Of a DNA stretch of 22,934 nt, positions 21,112-22,934 are shown one piece after another. The position numbers were made by a program, and so were the translations under genes. Source of the DNA: JBDLID01 sp039715055 (GTDB lineage Bacteria > Desulfobacterota > Desulfobulbia > Desulfobulbales > Desulfocapsaceae). Numbering within the stretch: position 1 is the stretch's first letter; each line of letters begins with the position of its first letter. The notes below the pieces were generated by a model. That model was not told where the DNA came from. It saw nothing but the letters and a program-made list of their open reading frames with translations, and ran no database searches. Location: NCBI GenBank assembly GCA_039715055.1, contig JBDLID010000043.1:1-22934 (forward strand), read 5' to 3'.

Positions 21112-22934
21112 ATGAACTCCTCATTGAAACTTAAACTCGCAGGCCTCGTAATTCTCATTATCATGGCCGTTATCACCATTGTCCCCTCCTTTTATGCCGA
21201 CACCCCGGGCTGGTGGAAAAAGTATATGGCCCCCGAAGGGCTGCAACGCGGCCTTGACCTTCAGGGCGGAGTGCACCTGGTCCTCAAGGTGGATCTGGAT
21301 AAGGCTGAAAAAGATTCTCTGGTGCTGGCAGCAAGGGACCTTAAAGACAGCCTCAAGGAAAAATCAATCAGTGCGGTAAAAACCGCCTCTCCTGCGGGCA
21401 CCATTGTTTTTACCCTGCCAAATACCGGGGCAGCCGCCAGCGTTGAGGAGATGATCAAAAACGATTTCCCCAACATCGCCGCCGACATTGAGGCCACAGA
21501 GGGGAGCTTTCCCAGGATCACCCTGACCCTCCAGCAATCACAGATCGACTTCATCCACAAGCATGCTGTGAATCAGTCCCTGGAGATCATCCGAAACCGG
21601 GTTGATCAGTTTGGTGTGGCCGAACCGGTGATCATCCGCCAGGGTGAGGATGAAATTGTTGTCCAACTGGCTGGAATCGAGGACCATGAGCGGGCCAAGG
21701 ACCTCATCAAAGCGACTGCCCAGTTGGAATTCAAGCGGGTGGCAGACGCCAGCGGCGTCGACCTTTTCGCACTGGCCGAGGAGACCAGATCCACCGGGAA
21801 ATGGAATGGTGAGTGGACCAATGCCCTGGAGCTTGAAAAACTCAACGAGGCGATACGCAACAGACTGCCGCAGGACACCAAAATATACCTGGAAAAAGAC
21901 TCCGACCCCAAGACCGGCAAAGAGGTCAACCGGCCGATCCTGCTGGACGAGCAGATCCTGATGACCGGTGAGATGGTCAAGAACGCCCAGGTTCGTATCT
22001 CCTCCCAATTCAACGAGCCGTACGTGTCCATGGATTTTACCGGACGCGGGGGCAGGTTGTTTGGAAAAATTACTGAAGAAAATGTCGGTAAGCGGATGGC
22101 CATCGTCCTTGACGGAGTGGTTCGCTCAGCCCCGGTAATCAGGGAAAAGATCCTCGGAGGAGCAGCCCAGATCTCCGGCTCCTTCACCCATGAGGATGCC
22201 GCCGACCTTGCCCTTGTTCTGCGAGTCGGTGCCCTTCCTGCTCCCGTGGACATTATTCAGAACATGACCGTCGGTGCCAGCCTGGGCCGTGACTCCATCA
22301 AAAAGGGGCTCACATCCGGTATCTTCGGGGCGATCATTGTCCTTTCCTTCATGGTCATCTACTACCGGCTCTCCGGTGTGATCGCCAACATCGCCCTGGT
22401 CCTGAACATCCTCTTTATCTTTACAGGCCTCGCCATACTCAATGCCACCCTGACCCTGCCCGGCATTGCCGGTATCATCCTCTCCATCGGCATGGCAGTG
22501 GATGCCAACGTCCTCATCTTTGAACGGATGCGGGAGGAGTACAACCTGGGCAAGACGGTCAAGTCCAGTGTCAACGGTGGATTCGGCAAGGCCTTCTGGA
22601 CCATTGTCGACTCCCAGGTGACAACGCTGATCACCGCCATGGCGCTCTTCATGTTCGGTACCGGCCCCATCAAGGGCTTTGCCGTGACACTGTCGCTGGG
22701 TATTATCTTCAACCTCTTCACCGCTCTTTTCTGCTCACGGCTGCTCTTTGACACCTTCCGTTCCCTGGGCATGGTGAAAAAGCTGGCCTACCTTCAGTTC
22801 ACCAAGAATCCCAACCTGAACTATATGCGGCTCAGGAATTACACCTTTGGCGGCTCGGCGGTCATGGTGGCTATCGGCTTATTCGCCTTTCTCCAGGTTG
22901 CAACGGGCAACGCCAATATGGGTGTTGATTTCAG
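21112..22934 (+). CDS. secDF: Fused SecD-SecF protein export subunit (C-terminus beyond the window)
   Basis: 607 codons are visible, without a stop. SecD hallmarks are the first membrane helix (6-25), G-L-D-L-Q-G-G-V-H-L near residues 46-55, the P1 periplasmic region (about 60-375), and the TM4 motif G-M-A-V-D-A-N-V-L-I-F-E-R with the proton-pathway aspartate at 464. After the SecD helices the frame runs through a short linker into a SecF-type start at about residue 572 (M-R-L-R-N-Y-T-F), a new hydrophobic helix, and N-A-N-M-G-V-D-F at the window edge, matching the SecF G-x-D-F motif. SecDF uses the proton motive force to pull exported proteins out of SecYEG. The start at ATG 21112 has CAGGA about 7 bases upstream. 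The SecF half is cut by the window. Confidence 0.92.
   Translation, partial: MNSSLKLKLAGLVILIIMAVITIVPSFYADTPGWWKKYMAPEGLQRGLDLQGGVHLVLKVDLDKAEKDSLVLAARDLKDSLKEKSISAVKTASPAGTIVFTLPNTGAAASVEEMIKNDFPNIAADIEATEGSFPRITLTLQQSQIDFIHKHAVNQSLEIIRNRVDQFGVAEPVIIRQGEDEIVVQLAGIEDHERAKDLIKATAQLEFKRVADASGVDLFALAEETRSTGKWNGEWTNALELEKLNEAIRNRLPQDTKIYLEKDSDPKTGKEVNRPILLDEQILMTGEMVKNAQVRISSQFNEPYVSMDFTGRGGRLFGKITEENVGKRMAIVLDGVVRSAPVIREKILGGAAQISGSFTHEDAADLALVLRVGALPAPVDIIQNMTVGASLGRDSIKKGLTSGIFGAIIVLSFMVIYYRLSGVIANIALVLNILFIFTGLAILNATLTLPGIAGIILSIGMAVDANVLIFERMREEYNLGKTVKSSVNGGFGKAFWTIVDSQVTTLITAMALFMFGTGPIKGFAVTLSLGIIFNLFTALFCSRLLFDTFRSLGMVKKLAYLQFTKNPNLNYMRLRNYTFGGSAVMVAIGLFAFLQVATGNANMGVDF

Noticed and set aside
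20927..21115. 62-residue ORF before secDF
   Set aside because: No ribosome binding site, overlaps the secDF start in another frame, and its composition is not protein-like.

Overview
The window looks like ordinary chromosome from a Gram-negative anaerobe. I favour a Desulfobacterota lineage near Desulfobulbales, which is an inference. The reasons are an F0-only ATP synthase operon (AtpZ, AtpI, a, c) apart from the F1 genes, a NIL-domain ferredoxin, a long UbiD-family decarboxylase, C5-pathway hemL, BamD and many outer-membrane-style lipoproteins. I see no rRNA, tRNA, CRISPR array, insertion sequence or phage gene.

Layout: 1-143 is the 5' end of a shikimate kinase gene (minus). 378-845 encodes a small lipoprotein with an RT0821/Lpp0805-like C-terminus. 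1046-4230 is a tight plus-strand operon: YjbQ-family protein, a 78-residue unknown, UbiD-family decarboxylase, and RsuA/RluB-type pseudouridine synthase. An HU/IHF-like protein with a polylysine tail follows (4399-4710), closed by a strong hairpin. The minus strand then carries, in transcription order, hemL, the F0 operon atpZ-atpI-atpB-atpE, a divergent nucleoside-phosphorylase-like gene and rimO (10119 down to 4758). trxA, trxB and bamD lie on the plus strand (10650-12981). The NIL ferredoxin and a two-gene APH-like plus AAA-kinase pair are on minus (13064-15208). A class-V PLP enzyme with a 52-residue membrane protein coupled to it is on plus (15376-16694).

The most unusual block is 16817-20715, all minus. 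It encodes an outer-membrane-type lipoprotein, an ECF sigma factor, a membrane protein with a cytosolic N-terminus and a periplasmic TPR plus OmpA-like region, and a secreted low-complexity protein. The lipoprotein and the membrane protein are clear paralogs over about 250 residues. The last three genes overlap and must be co-translated. This looks like a sigma/anti-sigma envelope-sensing cassette whose sensor module also exists as a free lipoprotein. I know of no named system with this layout, though I could not search for one.

The window ends inside a plus-strand gene (21112-22934) that reads from SecD into the start of SecF with no stop, so SecD and SecF appear fused. Themes shared across the window are envelope biogenesis (BamD, SecDF, lipoproteins, ECF cassette), energy and cofactor metabolism (ATP synthase F0, HemL, UbiD, ferredoxin), translation maintenance (RluB, RimO) and thiol redox (TrxA/TrxB).
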